A DNA stretch of 28,229 nucleotides from an uncultured Collinsella sp. (GTDB taxonomy: Bacteria > Actinomycetota > Coriobacteriia > Coriobacteriales > Coriobacteriaceae): NCBI GenBank assembly GCA_902494605.1, contig CABUUG010000010.1:1-28229 (forward strand), read 5' to 3'. Every line of letters begins with the position of its first letter. Positions within the stretch are counted from its first letter, which is position 1. The notes below the pieces were generated by a model, which made no database searches, was not told where the DNA came from, and worked only from the letters and a program-made list of their open reading frames with translations. Below, in pieces: positions 25,997 through 28,229 of the stretch. A program made the position numbers and the translations under genes.

Positions 25997-26135
25997 TTCC
26001 GATACACTCCAAGCACAGCCTAATCGCTTTGGCCAGCACGGCATCCGCCTCGCCACGCATAACACCAAAGCACACCATGGCAATTCCGACGATCAACAAA
26101 GCGACCTGTACCACGGGTTTTACCGCTTTGAACAA
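25989..26135 (-). CDS. CD1871A-like CXXC motif small membrane protein
   Basis: A 48-residue protein, TTG start at 26135 with AGGAG 8 nt upstream, TAA at 25989-25991. It has one hydrophobic helix (about residues 8-26, VVQVALLIVGIAMVCFGV) followed by RGEADAVLAKAIRLCLECIGIG, i.e. a C-terminal CLEC motif (Cys41, Cys44). This matches the CD1871A family of CXXC small proteins found in anaerobic Firmicutes beside polyferredoxin and TlpA-like genes. Its stop overlaps the start of the 4Fe-4S gene by 8 nt. Role unknown, presumably redox relay or assembly of the membrane iron-sulfur protein. Confidence 0.82.
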   Translation of the reverse strand: MFKAVKPVVQVALLIVGIAMVCFGVMRGEADAVLAKAIRLCLECIGIG

Positions 26136-26225
26136 CCTGACCACTCCTTTCGTTACGCGACCATTGGACCATATCGACTATAAAATCCGTGTTAAGCGCG
26201 ATTTGGAATGTGCAAGGAGACTGTT

Positions 26226-26900
26226 ATGCGTATTTTGATCGTCGAAGACGAGCGAGCACTGTGCGATGCAATCGCGCGCAGCTTGCGAAACTTGGCGTAC
26301 AGCGTCGACTGCTGTCACGACGGACAGGAGGCGCTCGATCTGCTGGGCGTCGAAGTCTTTGACCTCGTGGTACTCGACCTCAACCTTCCCCGTATCGATG
26401 GCATGACCGTGCTCAGGGAACTTAGGAAAACCGACTGCGAGACTAAGGTACTGATTCTGTCCGCACGTGGAGAAGTATCCGATAAAGTTGCCGGACTCGA
26501 TGCCGGCGCCAACGATTACCTCACCAAGCCGTTTCATCTGGACGAGCTTGCGGCAAGGATTCGCAGCCTTACCCTCAGACGTTTTACACAAGGCGACATA
26601 GTTTTAACCTGCGGAAAGCTCCGCTTTGACACCAAGGCGCGCATCGCCTCCGTGGACTGCGAGGCTTTATCTCTTACGCGCAAGGAAACGGGAATCTTGG
26701 AATACCTGATGCTTAATCAGGGGCGTCCGGTAAGTCAGGAGGAGCTTATCGAGCACGTTTGGGATAGCAGCGTGAACAGCTTTAGCAACGCAACCCGCGT
26801 TCATATCTCGTCGCTCCGCAAAAAGCTACGCAGCACTTTGGGATACGACCCGATTCGCAATCGGATTGGAGAGGGCTACGTTATGGAGGATAGCGAATGA
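26226..26900 (+). CDS. OmpR/PhoB family response regulator
   Basis: A 224-residue protein: receiver domain about 1-115 with acidic pocket Glu7/Asp8, phospho-acceptor Asp51 in VVLDLNLP and Lys in TKPF, then a winged-helix DNA-binding domain about 125-222 (LTRKETGILEYLMLNQG). AAGGAG precedes the ATG at 26226; the frame extends 6 codons further but without SD. The kinase starts within its stop codon (ATGA, 26897-26900), so both are co-translated. It is divergent from the CXXC/polyferredoxin/TlpA operon, with 90 bp between starts, which makes that operon the leading target. Confidence 0.95.
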   Translation: MRILIVEDERALCDAIARSLRNLAYSVDCCHDGQEALDLLGVEVFDLVVLDLNLPRIDGMTVLRELRKTDCETKVLILSARGEVSDKVAGLDAGANDYLTKPFHLDELAARIRSLTLRRFTQGDIVLTCGKLRFDTKARIASVDCEALSLTRKETGILEYLMLNQGRPVSQEELIEHVWDSSVNSFSNATRVHISSLRKKLRSTLGYDPIRNRIGEGYVMEDSE

Positions 26901-28048
26901 AAAGGCTTTCCCTGCAATGGCGCATAACGATTATGACGGCACTGCTCACGTGTGCGGCATGCATGCTGACGAACTGCCTGGTCGGCTATACGGGCATGCG
27001 CTACATGGATGCTATCGGCAGCGACGTCTCGGCCCTTAGCGCAGCCGGCGAAGATTCGCCCCAGGCGTTCGACCCAACGAAAGCGACCCTCGATGACGAG
27101 GTCACGATCGTCGTAAACGACGCACAAGAGTCTTTTGGCACGACAGCCTGGTGCATCACGGCTGGAGTCACACTCCTTGGCGGTGTGTTGGCATACTTTG
27201 TGAGCGCCCGTGCGCTCAAACCGCTACGAGCTTTTGCCGCCCAGGTTGAGCGTGTGCAGCCTGACAACCTAAGCGAAATCAGACTCAGTGAAGATGTGCC
27301 CACCGAGCTACAACGATGCAGTGCCTCTTTCAACGACATGATCGCCCGTCTTGGCGAAGGGTTCTCTGCACAGCGTCAGTTTACCGGCAACGCCGCACAC
27401 GAGCTGCGCACCCCGCTCGCCCTTATGCAAGCACAGATTGAACTATTCATTTCCGAGCGCTCCGGTTTGCAACCCGAAACGACCGAGCTGCTCGGCCTGC
27501 TACAAGAACAAACCGAACGGATGTCTCGAATGACCAAGGTATTGCTCGAGATGAGTGGGCTCCGCAGCGTTCCTTGCGAGGACGATGTTGAACTTGGTCC
27601 CTTGTCCGAAGAGGTCCTCACCGACCTTGCGCCACTTGCCGAAAATAAGGGCATAGCCCTCAATTGTGCTGGAGACGCTTTAACAATCGGGAGCGACACG
27701 CTCCTCTATCGGCTGGTGTTTAACCTGGTCGAAAATGCCATCCGTTACAGCCGCCCCAGCTCGACTGTCAACGTCTCCATCTGCGACAACGACAGTCACG
27801 TGTTCCTGCGAGTCAAAGATGAGGGCCCGGGAATACCCAAGCAGTACCGTGAGAGCATCTTCCAGCCGTTCTTTCGTCTAGACAAATCCCGCAGCAGGGC
27901 ATACGGCGGCGCAGGACTCGGGCTAGCGCTTGTTTGGGAGATTGCAACGCTTCACGGTGGCGCTGTAGAGGTCGAAACAAGTTCCGAGAACGGAACCGTG
28001 ATGCTCGTGACCCTTCCAAAACGAACCGTAGCGTTAACCGAACAGTAA
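26897..28048 (+). CDS. Sensor histidine kinase (HAMP, HisKA, HATPase_c)
   Basis: A 383-residue kinase: TM1 about residues 10-33, a short extracytoplasmic domain of about 50 residues, TM2 about 85-104, HAMP about 105-155, the H-box with phospho-acceptor His168 in FTGNAAHELRTPLA, then N-box LVENAIRYS, G1 DEGPGIP and G2 GGAGLGLAL. All motifs are intact. The sensor loop is small and lacks Cys residues, so the signal is not obvious; a membrane or redox cue is inferred from the redox operon next door. Start overlaps the response regulator stop by 4 nt. Confidence 0.95.
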   Translation: MKRLSLQWRITIMTALLTCAACMLTNCLVGYTGMRYMDAIGSDVSALSAAGEDSPQAFDPTKATLDDEVTIVVNDAQESFGTTAWCITAGVTLLGGVLAYFVSARALKPLRAFAAQVERVQPDNLSEIRLSEDVPTELQRCSASFNDMIARLGEGFSAQRQFTGNAAHELRTPLALMQAQIELFISERSGLQPETTELLGLLQEQTERMSRMTKVLLEMSGLRSVPCEDDVELGPLSEEVLTDLAPLAENKGIALNCAGDALTIGSDTLLYRLVFNLVENAIRYSRPSSTVNVSICDNDSHVFLRVKDEGPGIPKQYRESIFQPFFRLDKSRSRAYGGAGLGLALVWEIATLHGGAVEVETSSENGTVMLVTLPKRTVALTEQ

Positions 28049-28116
28049 AACGAAAGGGGTCCCGAGCAACAGGAGTACAATTGCTGCTATTGTTGCCAGC
28101 TGTTGGGAGATGGAAG

Positions 28117-28229
28117 ATGGACTGCAATGGCTACCCATGCGTTCCCATGCCGTTGATGTGTACCACCTTTGTGCCGGGGCAGATTGACGCTGCGGTTGCA
28201 GGCATTTCCGACCCCGATTTGCACGCCAT
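28117..28229 (+). CDS. Possible partial CDS running off the window end
   Basis: From ATG at 28117 the frame stays open to the window end (37 codons plus 2 nt). It begins MDCNGYPCVPMPL and has GGGAG 7 nt upstream, and it lies 68 nt after the kinase stop on the same strand. The product is not recognised. Short length and lack of homologous signal keep confidence low. Confidence 0.4.
   Translation, partial: MDCNGYPCVPMPLMCTTFVPGQIDAAVAGISDPDLHA

Overview
The window is a dense, GC-rich bacterial chromosome segment of about 28 kb with short intergenic gaps. Gene content, codon bias toward C/G third positions and several short palindromic intergenic repeat families suggest an anaerobic gut actinobacterium of the Coriobacteriia, most likely Collinsella or a close relative. 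That placement is inferred from recognition, not from a search. I see no rRNA, tRNA, prophage, transposase gene or cas gene.

Layout: (1) 31-4232 holds a MATE efflux pump, a LysR regulator divergent from an EamA/DMT exporter, and uracil-DNA glycosylase, closed by a bidirectional terminator. (2) 4233-7415, minus strand, holds prfC (release factor 3), then a VUT/YhhQ-type queuosine-precursor transporter and an SDR dehydrogenase; the transporter leader has a preQ1-riboswitch-like pseudoknot candidate. (3) 7416-7966 is a 551-nt non-coding stretch with an unusual array of eight 15-nt repeats in alternating orientation on a 40-nt pitch. (4) 7967-9947 is a YtrA-type GntR regulator, ABC ATPase and ABC-2 permease operon in which the ATPase is interrupted by two in-frame amber codons (TAG-ACA-TAG). 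(5) 10219-17767 holds a second EamA transporter with a possible switching leader, an atypical ClC protein, a LOG-family protein, a small K+ channel, a flavin-binding NimA-like protein, a MalY/PatB C-S lyase, TrmO, an XRE-zinc ribbon-TipAS fusion regulator and a glutaredoxin. (6) 17812-20583 holds dus, an orphan membrane protein and several palindromic elements, including a 184-nt long-hairpin element. (7) 20584-23838 is a 1084-residue MacB/FtsX-type ABC protein with a very large ectodomain.

(8) 24093-28048 looks like one functional unit: a minus-strand operon of a 48-residue CXXC protein (CD1871A-like), a polyferredoxin membrane protein and a TlpA-like thioredoxin lipoprotein, divergent from an OmpR-type response regulator and its sensor kinase. 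Inference: electrons move through the iron-sulfur membrane protein to an extracytoplasmic thioredoxin, under control of the adjacent two-component system. The window ends inside a possible further coding region.

The most interesting signals are the alternating-repeat array at 7560-7855, whose flanking bases covary as expected for four RNA or DNA hairpins, the double-amber ABC ATPase, and the long-hairpin element at 20355-20538.
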